DNA of 56,869 bases, from contig CAIXKG010000204.1 of assembly GCA_903919985.1 (NCBI GenBank), positions 1-56,869 on the forward strand, written 5' to 3'. Below, piece by piece: positions 18,863 through 26,735 of the stretch (within the stretch, counting starts at the first letter, position 1; the number at the start of each line of letters is the position of its first letter). A program made the position numbers and the translations under genes. This DNA comes from an uncultured Opitutia bacterium (GTDB lineage: Bacteria; Verrucomicrobiota; Verrucomicrobiia; Opitutales; Opitutaceae). The notes under the pieces are model-generated. The model made no database searches and had not been told where the DNA came from. It saw nothing but the letters and a program-made list of their open reading frames with translations.

Positions 18863-20143
18863 TTACTTCGCCTTCGCGAGTTCCACCGCATAGACGTGCA
18901 TCGCCCCGTGAAGGTTCGAACGAAAAATGATCCACTTCATGTCCGGGCTGAAATGCACGTTGGGCTCCAGTTGATAATTGTGCTGGCTCAGGTTGACGAG
19001 CCGTTCGGCCTTGAACACCCCGACGTCGATCAAGGTGTCGGCGCTCGGGTTCTTGATTCCGGCCACATCGGGCACGCGTTCCGGACTGAATAGGTAGAGC
19101 CATTTACCGTCGGGGGCATGCGCGACCATCTCGTGGTCGCCCCCATCGCCGGCGAACAGTTTGCCGTCGGGCGAAATTGTGAAATGCACCGACCAGTAGT
19201 TTCGATCGAGGTGATAACGCGTGCGCTTGCCGGTCGCGAAGTCGACACCCGCCACCCAGAAATCTTCGCCGCGCGGCGTCTGCAGATCGTACCACATGCC
19301 CTTGCCGTCGGGGGCGAAGAATTCGTGGCCGGCGATCTCCATGTTCATCGTGCGGGCGTGCAGATTTTTTAAGCCCGACCCGTCCGTGCGCACGGCCCAA
19401 AGTCGGTCGACCCGGTGCCACGGGCCTTCATGGCAAAATACCACGAGCTGCGGATCGGTGGGCGAAAATTGCACGTGACCGAGCCAGTCCGTGGCGCGGT
19501 TGAACTTCGTCACCTTCCCGTTGCGCAGATCGAGCGTGAAGAGCGCCATCGGAATCTTTTTCTCCAGCCGCTCATTGAGGAGAACTTCACGTTGTTCAGC
19601 GAACGGGAGTTCCTGGCCTTGCGGTCCGCGAATAATCTGGCCCGGCGCCGGCCAGCCTACGGTCCCGGTAGGCTTCTCCCCCTCGTACAGCGTGCCGGCT
19701 ACCAGGGTTTCGTCCGCGTTGATCGCCGACATCGCCGTGTCGGGCGGAAGCTTCGCGAGTTCGCGCGTGACCAGCGTATCGATGTGTGTGACCCAGATCG
19801 CACCGTCTTTTTCGTAGTAAACGTTGCGCGTCTTCCGCCCAACCTCAACGCCGCCGCTCCCGCGCACGGTGTACTTTAGACCGGGCACGATGAGTTTGAT
19901 TTCGTGGGTTTTAAGATCGATGACCGACAATCCGCCCGGCGTGACGAACACCATCTTGTCCCCTTCGGCAGTGAAAGGATTCTGGTGAAAGTAGAGGCTC
20001 GCACTCTCCGGCTCGCGCGAGAGGCGCACGACGCGATGGCCGGTGTCGGCATCAATCCATTCGGTCGGCGGTTCGGCCGCGACAAGCGAGACCGCGCGAA
20101 GCAGGCCGAGAAAAAGGAAAATTCGGAGCGATAGAGCGGACAT
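18863..20143 (-). CDS. Oligogalacturonate lyase, PL22 family (copy 1)
   Basis: Beta-elimination of small oligogalacturonides to 4,5-unsaturated products, in the periplasm. The 426-residue protein has an N-terminal signal peptide and a seven-bladed propeller pattern. Typical blocks are TEWIDADTGHRVVRLS, SLYFHQNPFT, the Cys-His-Glu-Gly motif FCHEGPWHRVDRLW, AGHEFFAPDGKGMWYD and DGGDHEMVAHAPDGK, whose His residues match the metal site expected for this family. The start at 20143 is chosen for the signal peptide; a longer in-frame start at 20191 is possible. It is followed downstream by a Gly-rich gene and preceded by a PL22 paralogue. Confidence 0.92.
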   Translation of the reverse strand: MSALSLRIFLFLGLLRAVSLVAAEPPTEWIDADTGHRVVRLSREPESASLYFHQNPFTAEGDKMVFVTPGGLSVIDLKTHEIKLIVPGLKYTVRGSGGVEVGRKTRNVYYEKDGAIWVTHIDTLVTRELAKLPPDTAMSAINADETLVAGTLYEGEKPTGTVGWPAPGQIIRGPQGQELPFAEQREVLLNERLEKKIPMALFTLDLRNGKVTKFNRATDWLGHVQFSPTDPQLVVFCHEGPWHRVDRLWAVRTDGSGLKNLHARTMNMEIAGHEFFAPDGKGMWYDLQTPRGEDFWVAGVDFATGKRTRYHLDRNYWSVHFTISPDGKLFAGDGGDHEMVAHAPDGKWLYLFSPERVPDVAGIKNPSADTLIDVGVFKAERLVNLSQHNYQLEPNVHFSPDMKWIIFRSNLHGAMHVYAVELAKAK

Positions 20144-20190
20144 GACGGGGAAGATGGAGGGAAGCGGCAGAAGATTAAGTCTTTTATTCA

Positions 20191-20306
20191 TGAGACACAC
20201 GGAGCACTCGGAATAGCACCAATAAGCGCGACGCCTTCATCCTTTGAGCGCGGATTCATGGCGTCCGGATAAAATCCATGACTGTTTCCAGGTGTTCTGT
20301 GGGCAA
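20191..20306. repeat. Decayed inverted-repeat module upstream of PL22 copy 1
   Basis: ACACGGAGCACTCGGAATAG at 20197-20216 opposes TTTCCAGGTGTTCTGTGGGC at 20285-20304. Both look like mutated arms of the ACACGGAA / TTCCGTGT repeat type seen at 37035-37596. The match is weak (several mismatches), so this is a tentative reading. Nothing is encoded between the arms. Confidence 0.35.
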
Positions 20307-20337
20307 ATAGCTAAATCCGTGCGCCCGATTCCGGCTC

Positions 20338-20383
20338 AGTGCGCCTTCGCGATTTCCACGGCGCAGCCGTGCGTGGCGCCGTG
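20338..20383 (-). pseudogene. 3' remnant of a third PL22 gene
   Basis: On the minus strand this stretch reads GATHGCAVEIAKAH and a stop, closely matching the C-terminus of the adjacent intact PL22 protein, GANHVYAVEIAKAKK. Only this tail is recognisable; the remaining upstream sequence runs directly into the stop region of PL22 copy 2. It marks an earlier tandem copy that has been deleted or degraded. Confidence 0.6.
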
Positions 20384-20423
20384 CCCGCACGCTGCGACGT
20401 CGAACGCGTAACCGACGCGACGC

Positions 20424-21875
20424 TTACTTTTTCGCCTTCGCGATTTCGACGGCGTAAACGTGGTTCGCGCCTTGGAAATTACCGGTGAAGATCACCCACT
20501 TGTTGTCGGGCGTGATCGAGCCGTTGGGCTCCACGCCCCCGCGGCCGGTCACGTAATTATGCTTCGCCATGTTGACGAGTTTCTCGCGCGGCATCGTGCC
20601 GTCGGCCTGCGGACGGAAAAGATTGATCCACATCCCGTTTTTCGAAAACGCCACCTGCGTCTCATCGCCGCCGTCGCCCATGAAAAGGGTGCCGTCGCGC
20701 GAACGATTGTAGTGTACGGACCAGGCATCGCGATCGACCGGGTAGCGCGTTTCTTTGCCACTCGCGAGGTCCACGCCCGCGATCCAGAAGACCTGGCTGC
20801 GCGGCGTCTGCAGGTCGAACCAGATGCTTTTGCCGTCGAAGGCCCACCACTCGTGCCCGGCGATTTCCATGTCCATCGTGCGCTTGTGGCGGAGCGTTTG
20901 CTCCGTGCCGTCGGTGCGGATGGTCCACACGCGATCCACTTCGTGCCACGTGCCTTCATAGCAATAGAGCAGCATCGTCGGATCGGTGGGTGAGAACTGC
21001 ATGTGGTTCAGCGAACCATATTGATAACCGACGGTCTTCGCTTCGCCGGTTTTGAGATTGGTAAAGATGTACGCCATGCCGGTCGGATTCACTGCGCGCC
21101 GGGCGAGACCTTCTTCCTTGTTGACCGCGTATTGCTGCTCGGGCGTGAGGTCGGTCAATTTCTTTCCGGGAAACATCCGCTCGAGCTGGGGCTTCGGTTC
21201 GCGAAAGGCCGGCTTGGGCGTAGCGCCAGATGGATCTTCGGCCGCGATCGTCGAGAGCGTGAACGTTTCATCGGCGTTGATCAGCGCGCGCGTGGCGTTC
21301 GGAACTTTGCGCTCAGCCTTCGTATCGACGTTGAACGCGAAGACTTCGCCACCGCCGAAGCCGCCGCCGCCGCCGCCGCGTCCACCGCGGGCGCTGGCCG
21401 CGGGAGATGCGCCGGGCGCCGGAGGCAGGGCCGCCGTCGTGGCCGCCGCGGGCGCGGCACCAGCGGCGGGATTCGCCGGAGCGCCAGGAGCAACCGCTCC
21501 CCGAGCACCGCGACCGCCGCCCTGCGCACCGCCGCGAACGAAATAAATTTCCCGAGTGCGGCGTGCCGCATAACTACCGCGACCGCCCTCGATCGCGATC
21601 TCCGACTGCGGCGGAGTGACGCCGAGCTTGGTGATATCGATCATCCCAACGCCACCGCTGGCTATTTCGAAAATCAGTTTATCGCCCTGTGGCGTATAGG
21701 AGTTGTCGTGGAAATAAAGCGTGCGGCTGCCCGGAACGGTCGAGAGGCGGATGATCCGGTGACCGGTGTCAGGATCGATCCAATCGGTGGCATCGGGCGG
21801 GATGTCGGCCGCATGCGCCAGCCAGGAGGCAGCGACAAAGACCAAAGCGGAAGCGAAACGAGCGGGATGATTCAT
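20424..21875 (-). CDS. Oligogalacturonate lyase-like protein, PL22 family (copy 2, with low-complexity insert)
   Basis: A 483-residue exported paralogue of the PL22 protein at 18863-20143, sharing TDWIDPDTGHRIIRLS, TLYFHDNSYTPQGDK, AGHEWWAFDGKSIWFDLQT and the C-terminal HVYAVEIAKAK. Two differences stand out. An Ala/Gly/Pro-rich insert of about 60 residues (roughly 115-176) interrupts one propeller blade. The CHEG motif reads YCYEGTWHEVDRVW, so the His is replaced by Tyr. It may act on a different uronide, or be a catalytically altered lyase. The start is set by the signal peptide beginning MNHPARFASA. Confidence 0.87.
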   Translation of the reverse strand: MNHPARFASALVFVAASWLAHAADIPPDATDWIDPDTGHRIIRLSTVPGSRTLYFHDNSYTPQGDKLIFEIASGGVGMIDITKLGVTPPQSEIAIEGGRGSYAARRTREIYFVRGGAQGGGRGARGAVAPGAPANPAAGAAPAAATTAALPPAPGASPAASARGGRGGGGGGFGGGEVFAFNVDTKAERKVPNATRALINADETFTLSTIAAEDPSGATPKPAFREPKPQLERMFPGKKLTDLTPEQQYAVNKEEGLARRAVNPTGMAYIFTNLKTGEAKTVGYQYGSLNHMQFSPTDPTMLLYCYEGTWHEVDRVWTIRTDGTEQTLRHKRTMDMEIAGHEWWAFDGKSIWFDLQTPRSQVFWIAGVDLASGKETRYPVDRDAWSVHYNRSRDGTLFMGDGGDETQVAFSKNGMWINLFRPQADGTMPREKLVNMAKHNYVTGRGGVEPNGSITPDNKWVIFTGNFQGANHVYAVEIAKAKK

Positions 21876-21971
21876 GGGGATAAATTGGTATTCCACGCGC
21901 AAAGACGGAGCCGGTCGGAAAACGGCTCGCGCCGATGAAAAACAGAGAACCAACGCGGCCGGACTAACCTA

Positions 21972-22078
21972 GCGCAGTTTAAGTTTTTCTGGGGCGATTT
22001 TTCGTAGCGGCAGGCGTCTCTGCCTGCCGGGTTTAGGGTTCTCGTAGCGGCTCCACTTGCGGTTAAACTGCTTTAGCG
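21972..22078 (-). repeat. Palindromic interspersed repeat, copy 1 (shortened)
   Basis: Read on the minus strand it begins GCTAAAGCAGTTTAACC, contains the hairpin core GGCAGGCAGAGACGCCTGCC and ends AAAAACTTAAACTGCGC. It is the shortest of four copies (others at 26567, 32632 and 34224), lacking one of the two inner palindrome halves. The TAA of the GH105 gene at 22073-22075 lies inside its terminal repeat. Confidence 0.85.
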
Positions 22079-23215
22079 CGCCACGGCCGATTTGCCGGCG
22101 AGCTGCCAGACTTCGCTGCCGGCCAGCAGGAAACAGCCGATGCCGAAATCTTCAAAGTCCGGCGCCTTGTCTACCGCCGTGGGTTGGCCCTCGCTCGGTT
22201 GTTTACCCGTGCCTTGGACATAACCCAGAAAACCGTTCGGCTGGGCCGACTCGGTGGCCAAGGCCTTCCACGCCTTCGCGATGACGGGCCGATAGACCGC
22301 GGCGTCGAGCACCCCGTGTCGCACGCCCCAAGCCATACCATAGGTAAACAGCGCCGTGCCCGAGGTCTCCTTGCCACCGAAATTATTCGGATCATGCAAA
22401 CTCGCGTTCCAGAAACCATCCGAACGCTGCACTTTTCGCAGCGCCTCGCACATCGTCTGGAGCATGGAAACATATTCCGCCCGGTGGGGCGCGTCGGCGG
22501 GCAGGATGTCGAGGACGCGGACCAGCGCAGCCACGACCCAGCCATTGCCACGGGACCAGTAGCAATCCTCGCCATTGGGCTCTTTGTAGGGGGCGACGAA
22601 ATCCTTGTCGCGCCACCAGAGACCGTCGGCCGGATTAAATAGTCCTTTGCCACCCTCCACGTTTTTCGTGTGGAGGTACATCGCGTGCATTTTCTCGAAA
22701 TACTTCGGATCCTTCGTGATCACGCCGAGACGGGCAAAAACCGGCATACCCATTTGGATCGCATCGATCCAAGTCCAGTCGTTGTCGCGATCGCCTGAGA
22801 CGATAAAATCGATGTCCGCCTTGATATCGCGCATCCGCTCCGGCTTCGGATCGAGCAGGTAAAGCTCCAAGTAGGTCTGGCCGCAGCACTGGTCGTCGGC
22901 ATTGCGCGTACGGGTGCCCGTGCGCAATCCCCACTTGTGAAAATCGCCCCAGCGTACCGCGTAGTCGAGCGCCTTCGCGTCAGGCGCAATCCGTTGCACC
23001 GCCGTCAGACCCTCGTAGTAAACGCCGCGCGTCCAGATGGTGCTCGGACGCGCGCGGTTGGTGACGATCTCTTTGCCCGGATCGGGCCACTTTTCCATGA
23101 AGTAGCGATTCACCCGTTGGAGCGGCTCCAGGATCTGGGCTTGCGAGGGCAACTCCTGCGCGGACAGCGAGGCGGCGAAGACGGCAAAGGCGACGAAAGA
23201 TGGGGCGAGTTTCAT
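22073..23215 (-). CDS. Unsaturated rhamnogalacturonyl/glucuronyl hydrolase, GH105 family
   Basis: Removes the unsaturated uronic acid from the non-reducing end of lyase products, completing pectin or rhamnogalacturonan-I oligosaccharide breakdown. The 380-residue protein has a signal peptide (to about residue 19), the alpha6/alpha6-barrel pattern TIWTRGVYYEGL, DWTWIDAIQMGMP with the likely catalytic Asp near residue 151, GLWWRDKDF and YWSRGNGWVVAAL. The start at 23215 is set by the signal peptide. Its stop codon lies within an interspersed repeat. It is the first gene of the minus-strand pectin run and divergent from the acetylesterase gene at 23394. Confidence 0.92.
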   Translation of the reverse strand: MKLAPSFVAFAVFAASLSAQELPSQAQILEPLQRVNRYFMEKWPDPGKEIVTNRARPSTIWTRGVYYEGLTAVQRIAPDAKALDYAVRWGDFHKWGLRTGTRTRNADDQCCGQTYLELYLLDPKPERMRDIKADIDFIVSGDRDNDWTWIDAIQMGMPVFARLGVITKDPKYFEKMHAMYLHTKNVEGGKGLFNPADGLWWRDKDFVAPYKEPNGEDCYWSRGNGWVVAALVRVLDILPADAPHRAEYVSMLQTMCEALRKVQRSDGFWNASLHDPNNFGGKETSGTALFTYGMAWGVRHGVLDAAVYRPVIAKAWKALATESAQPNGFLGYVQGTGKQPSEGQPTAVDKAPDFEDFGIGCFLLAGSEVWQLAGKSAVAR

Positions 23216-23393
23216 CAGTTTGACTAAATTTTGGCCGAAACAAAAATTGTTCAAGCCCTCGGATCGGCTCCAGCGTCCCAGATCCGCGGACAGTCCTTGA
23301 TGAATGCGCATCAGCCGATGTCTCGAAACAAAACGATCGAGTGCGCGTCTGTGCTTTCCGGCCTCTAATTTTACGTCGTATCCCTTACTTCCT

Positions 23394-24314
23394 ATGCCCT
23401 TCGTCCGCCTGCTCCAAACCGCCTTCCACTGTTTTGCATTCGTCGCTCCCGTCGCCGGCTTGATCGCGCAAACTCCGTCGGCGGCCCCAACCGCCAACAC
23501 CGCTGTGGCCGCCGCACCTGCCCCCGCGCGCCCGCGGCCGGGTCAACCCGAGCCGGCCAACGCCAAGCTGCCTTCCCTCTTTCTCATCGGTGACTCGACC
23601 GTGCGCAATGGCGCCGGCGATGGCGCCGGCGGCCAATGGGGTTGGGGCGAACCGCTCACGGCATTCTTCGATCCGGCAAAAATCAATGTCGTCAACCGGG
23701 CCGTCGGCGGACTCAGCAGCCGCACCTACCTCACGCTCGGCAATTGGGAGCGCGCGTTGCCCCTGATGAAGTCGGGCGACTTCGTCATCATGCAGTTCGG
23801 GCACAACGACGATTGGGCCCTGAACAACGAGATCGAGGGCCAGCCGCTCCGCGCCCGCGGCACGATCAAAGGCACCGGCGACGAATCCGTCGAAATCGAC
23901 AACGTCATGACCAAGAAACACGAGGTCGTGCACAGCTACGGCTGGTATCTGCGCCGTTTCATCGCCGACGCGCGCGAACGCGGCGTCACTCCGATCGTGG
24001 CCTCGCTCGTGCCCCGCAAGAAAATGGAAAACGGCAAGGTGCTCCACGAACCCTACGCGGCGTGGGCGGCCGAGGTCGCGCAGGCGACCAAAACGTGGTA
24101 CCTGCCATTGAATGAAATCATCTCCCGGCGCTACGAAGCGCTCGGCGCCGAGAAAGTGGGGCCGCTTTTCGCTGATGCCAACACTCACACCACGCGCGAG
24201 GGCGCGGAAATCAATGCGGCCAGCGTCGTCGGCGGATTAAAGGCGTTGCCCGGCCATCCGCTCGACGCCTATCTCTCGCCGCGAGGCGCCGCCGTGGAAA
24301 AGGAAACCAAATAA
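23394..24314 (+). CDS. Rhamnogalacturonan acetylesterase, SGNH hydrolase (CE12-like)
   Basis: Removes acetyl groups from rhamnogalacturonan so that lyases and hydrolases can act; exported. The 306-residue protein has a signal peptide, then an Ala/Pro-rich linker (about residues 28-58), block I with LIGDSTVRNG (Ser about residue 68), the block II Gly in VNRAVGGLSSRT, block III FGHNDDW, and a C-terminal ADANTHTTREGAEINA containing the His. These are the four SGNH blocks of the CE12 family. The ATG at 23394 is preferred because the signal peptide follows. It is divergent from GH105; the 178 bp between them likely holds both promoters. Confidence 0.93.
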   Translation: MPFVRLLQTAFHCFAFVAPVAGLIAQTPSAAPTANTAVAAAPAPARPRPGQPEPANAKLPSLFLIGDSTVRNGAGDGAGGQWGWGEPLTAFFDPAKINVVNRAVGGLSSRTYLTLGNWERALPLMKSGDFVIMQFGHNDDWALNNEIEGQPLRARGTIKGTGDESVEIDNVMTKKHEVVHSYGWYLRRFIADARERGVTPIVASLVPRKKMENGKVLHEPYAAWAAEVAQATKTWYLPLNEIISRRYEALGAEKVGPLFADANTHTTREGAEINAASVVGGLKALPGHPLDAYLSPRGAAVEKETK

Positions 24315-24360
24315 CGCGCCGTTTCCGGCGCGAAGACGCCGCGCCCGCCCCTCCCCTCTC

Positions 24361-25242
24361 ATGAACATCCCTGGCCCCATCGTCCTCGTCCTCGCGCTCG
24401 CCCTGCCCACGCTCGGCACCGCGGCGCAAATTTCCTCGGAAGGCGAGCCCATGCGTTCCGTGCGCGACGGAGATTTCATGTTTTCGTTTCTGCCCAAATC
24501 GCTCCAACGCAATCCCGTCATCGACATGACGGTGAACACCGAGGTCACCAACTACGGCCGTCTGATGCGTCCGGTGTCACCCGAGAGTCCGATGTACTAC
24601 GTCGCCGCACCTTCGGGATTCAAGCAGCTCGGCGCGGCGCTCTACGGCGAAAAGTCACCGCCCGTCACCGAGCTCGAACGGGCGATGAAAAAATCGTTGG
24701 CCACCACCGGCTATGTTGAGAGCACGCTGCCCGAACATCCGCCGACGCTCGCGGTCATCTATTATTGGGGCTCGCACAATAAACTCGATCCCGAGACCGC
24801 GGCGAATTTTCCGGACTTGGCTGCGCGTTACCAACTCGAACGCGCCGTCCTGGTCGGTGGAAAAAAATATTCTTCCAATCTGGCTCGGGCCCTCGAATAC
24901 GGCGCGGGGCCGGAAGACCGTTCGAACGATCGCGAATACCTGCGCTATCAAAGCGCCGACGATCTCTATTTTGTCGTCGCATCCGCCTACGACTATGCCG
25001 CCTTGTCTCGTGGCCAGCGAAAGCTCGTGTGGCGCACCACGATGACGGCGAATGCAACCGGCGTGAACATGAAGGACAGCATCGTGCCGTTGATCGCGAC
25101 GGCGGGGCCTTACTTCGGCAAGGAAACCGTCGATCCGCAAATCGCCGCCCGCAAAGTTTCGCGTGAGGGCCGCGTCGAGATCGGCGAATCGAAAGTAATT
25201 AACGACCCCGCGCCGGAGATCCCGGCCAGCAAGCAGCCTTGA
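24361..25242 (+). CDS. Secreted hypothetical protein, unknown family
   Basis: A 293-residue protein with a signal peptide (residues 1-22) and no transmembrane segment after it. I do not recognise a family. Notable stretches are FMFSFLPKSLQRNPVIDMTV, MYYVAAPSGFKQLG, LAVIYYWGSHNKLDPE, YFVVASAYDYAALSRGQRK and LVWRTTMTANATGVNM, suggesting a compact periplasmic fold with many Tyr/Trp residues. It follows the acetylesterase on the same strand by 46 bp, so the two may be co-transcribed. A GC-rich inverted repeat after the stop (about 25262-25308) could end the transcript. Confidence 0.8.
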   Translation: MNIPGPIVLVLALALPTLGTAAQISSEGEPMRSVRDGDFMFSFLPKSLQRNPVIDMTVNTEVTNYGRLMRPVSPESPMYYVAAPSGFKQLGAALYGEKSPPVTELERAMKKSLATTGYVESTLPEHPPTLAVIYYWGSHNKLDPETAANFPDLAARYQLERAVLVGGKKYSSNLARALEYGAGPEDRSNDREYLRYQSADDLYFVVASAYDYAALSRGQRKLVWRTTMTANATGVNMKDSIVPLIATAGPYFGKETVDPQIAARKVSREGRVEIGESKVINDPAPEIPASKQP

Positions 25243-25520
25243 AGAGGTCACGCGTTTAAAAGGTGGGGCGGGCTATCCTCGAACCGCCGGTTACGGCGCC
25301 CGCCCACGCGAGGTTTCTCAGGCCTGTTTTCAACGGCACCTCGAGCATCGGCGAACTCACCTCGGTCGGATTGTTGCCCATCACGACCGTCACGCTGACC
25401 GCACGATGAACGCGTCGGGGGCGATCGAGTAAGAAATCCTGCGCTTCATTGATCGCCTTGCTTCCGTTTGGAACGGGACCTTGACAGCGCCAAGGTCCTA
25501 CGCCTGCTTTTCGCCCAGAC

Positions 25521-25622
25521 ATGAACCTTAACGGCACGACGCTTCGCGTTTCGCTCCTCGCCCACTCCTCCGTGGTCGCAGTCGTCGTCGTGTCCGTTAG
25601 ACACGCGCCGAGAGGGTTCTGA
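25521..25622 (+). CDS. Val-rich leader peptide of an attenuator (ilv-type)
   Basis: A 33-codon frame, ATG to TGA, whose middle reads HSSVVAVVVVSV, with seven Val codons among twelve. The product resembles the E. coli ilvB leader in having a run of Val. It is followed after 16 bases by a perfect terminator hairpin. In such systems, ribosome stalling at Val codons when charged tRNA-Val is scarce prevents terminator formation. Here no branched-chain amino acid gene follows, so either the regulated operon has been lost or an unexpected gene is controlled. No Shine-Dalgarno is visible. Confidence 0.68.
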   Translation: MNLNGTTLRVSLLAHSSVVAVVVVSVRHAPRGF

Positions 25623-25638
25623 TCGTCTCCAGACTTTC

Positions 25639-25671
25639 GCCCCTCCGGTGCCACACCGGAGGGGCTTTTTT
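25639..25671 (+). terminator. Attenuator terminator after the Val-rich leader
   Basis: A perfect twelve-base stem GCCCCTCCGGTG / CACCGGAGGGGC with a three-base loop (CCA) is followed by six T residues. It sits 16 bases after the leader stop codon, the geometry expected for transcription attenuation. Confidence 0.9.
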
Positions 25672-25736
25672 ATGGGCCACTTTCCGGTGCCGGCCCGGGC
25701 GGGTTTTTAGCACAAAAACCAAAAACAACATCCGCC

Positions 25737-25928
25737 ATGTACACCGCCCTCCCAATCCAGCCGACGCGCCATGCCCGTCAGCCCATCCTCGCGTTCCGCC
25801 AGACAGCTACGCCCGCGCCCACACCGCCGCCGCCCACCCACGATTTTCTTGTGATGAGCGCCTGCCCGGATTTTACGCCGGAGCTGAGCCCCGCCTATCG
25901 CGAACGCATCGCTCAACGATGCGCGTGA
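25737..25928 (+). CDS. Possible small protein downstream of the attenuator
   Basis: A 63-codon frame beginning 65 bases after the terminator. It is Pro/Thr-rich in the middle ([13 protein letters not shown]) and ends [13 protein letters not shown]. It does not resemble acetolactate synthase or any family I know, and no ribosome binding site is seen. It is listed because it is the first frame an antiterminated transcript would reach. It could equally be a degraded gene start or chance. Confidence 0.25.
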   Translation: MYTALPIQPTRHARQPILAFRQTATPAPTPPPPTHDFLVMSACPDFTPELSPAYRERIAQRCA

Positions 25929-26043
25929 TGGCCACAAACCTGCGGCGCGCCAGCGCCTTCATGGTCTTGAGGAGCGCGGCGCTACCTTCTGTCCGCGGCT
26001 TCGGGCTCGCCATCCGGGTCAACCGACCGCTCTTTTTGTGACT

Positions 26044-26571
26044 ATGGCGATTCTTCCAACTCCTCTTTCCAAACCGCAGCGCGGCCAGCCTTGCTCCTGC
26101 GGCAGCGGTCAGCTTTTCGAAGTGTGCTGCGAGCCGATCCTCACGCGCCAACGCCCGGCCGCCAACGCCGAGCAACTCATGCGTTCCCGCTTCACGGCTC
26201 ACGTCGCCGGCGACGACGCTCATCTCCACCGCTCCTACCAGGGCACGGCCAGTCTGCCCTACGTCGCCGAGCCAGCGTCCGAGGGCGCGCCGGCGTGGAC
26301 CCGACTCGTTGTTCACCGCCATGACGTCGGCCCGACACCGGGTCTGGCCTTCGTGGAATTCTCCGCCTTCTACATCGAGCAAGACGTCGAACGCGTGCTG
26401 CAGGAAAAAGCCGAGTTCCACCAGATCAACGGCGAATGGATCTACACCCGCGCCGTCCGCCAGGGCCCCGCGCCCTATCGCGCGGCGCAAGCCAAGCCCG
26501 GCCGCAACGATCCGTGTCCGTGCGGCAGCGGAAAAAAATTCAAACAGTGCTGTCTGCTGAAAACGGGCTAA
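26044..26571 (+). CDS. YchJ-family SEC-C motif protein
   Basis: A 175-residue soluble protein with zinc-binding SEC-C motifs at both ends: [15 protein letters not shown] near residue 17 and [14 protein letters not shown] near residues 158-171. The middle is the YchJ/UPF0225 NTF2-like domain ([23 protein letters not shown]). Function is unknown; SEC-C motifs in SecA bind zinc and ribosomes. The ATG at 26044 fits better than the GTG six bases upstream. Its TAA stop lies inside the terminal repeat of an interspersed palindromic element. Confidence 0.9.
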   Translation: MAILPTPLSKPQRGQPCSCGSGQLFEVCCEPILTRQRPAANAEQLMRSRFTAHVAGDDAHLHRSYQGTASLPYVAEPASEGAPAWTRLVVHRHDVGPTPGLAFVEFSAFYIEQDVERVLQEKAEFHQINGEWIYTRAVRQGPAPYRAAQAKPGRNDPCPCGSGKKFKQCCLLKTG

Positions 26572-26708
26572 AGCGGTCTAACCAAAAGCGTAGCCGCTGA
26601 CGACGTAGCAGCCGGCGTCCCTGCCTGCCGAAATGAGGACGCTGAACGCAGCAGGCAGTGACGCCTGCGGCTACACAGAACGGCCACGGAAAAACTTAAC
26701 CGCGCCGC
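26567..26708 (+). repeat. Palindromic interspersed repeat, copy 2
   Basis: Begins GCTAAAGCGGTCTAACC, carries CGGCGTCCCTGCCTGCCG and GCAGGCAGTGACGCCTGC as opposed inner palindromes, and ends GAAAAACTTAACCGCG. It starts with the TAA stop codon of the YchJ gene at 26569-26571. Homologous copies are at 21972, 32632 and 34224. Confidence 0.88.
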
Positions 26709-26735
26709 TCAAGCCCGCGGCAAAGGGAAGACCGG

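Larger units (their letters stand above)
25243..26043. other. 800-bp region with an attenuator-like leader and no large gene
   Basis: Between the secreted hypothetical gene and YchJ there is no sizeable gene. It holds a -35-like TTGACA at 25481-25486 overlapping a hairpin (GGACCTTG / CAAGGTCC, 25476-25498), the Val-rich leader at 25521-25622, a strong terminator at 25639-25671, a possible 63-codon frame at 25737-25928 and a 40-codon frame at 25919-26041 that ends two bases before the YchJ ATG. Neither of the last two resembles a known protein. Confidence 0.6.

Noticed and set aside
25737-25928. The frame after the attenuator as the start of ilvB
   Set aside because: Its sequence does not resemble acetolactate synthase N-termini and it stops after 63 codons.
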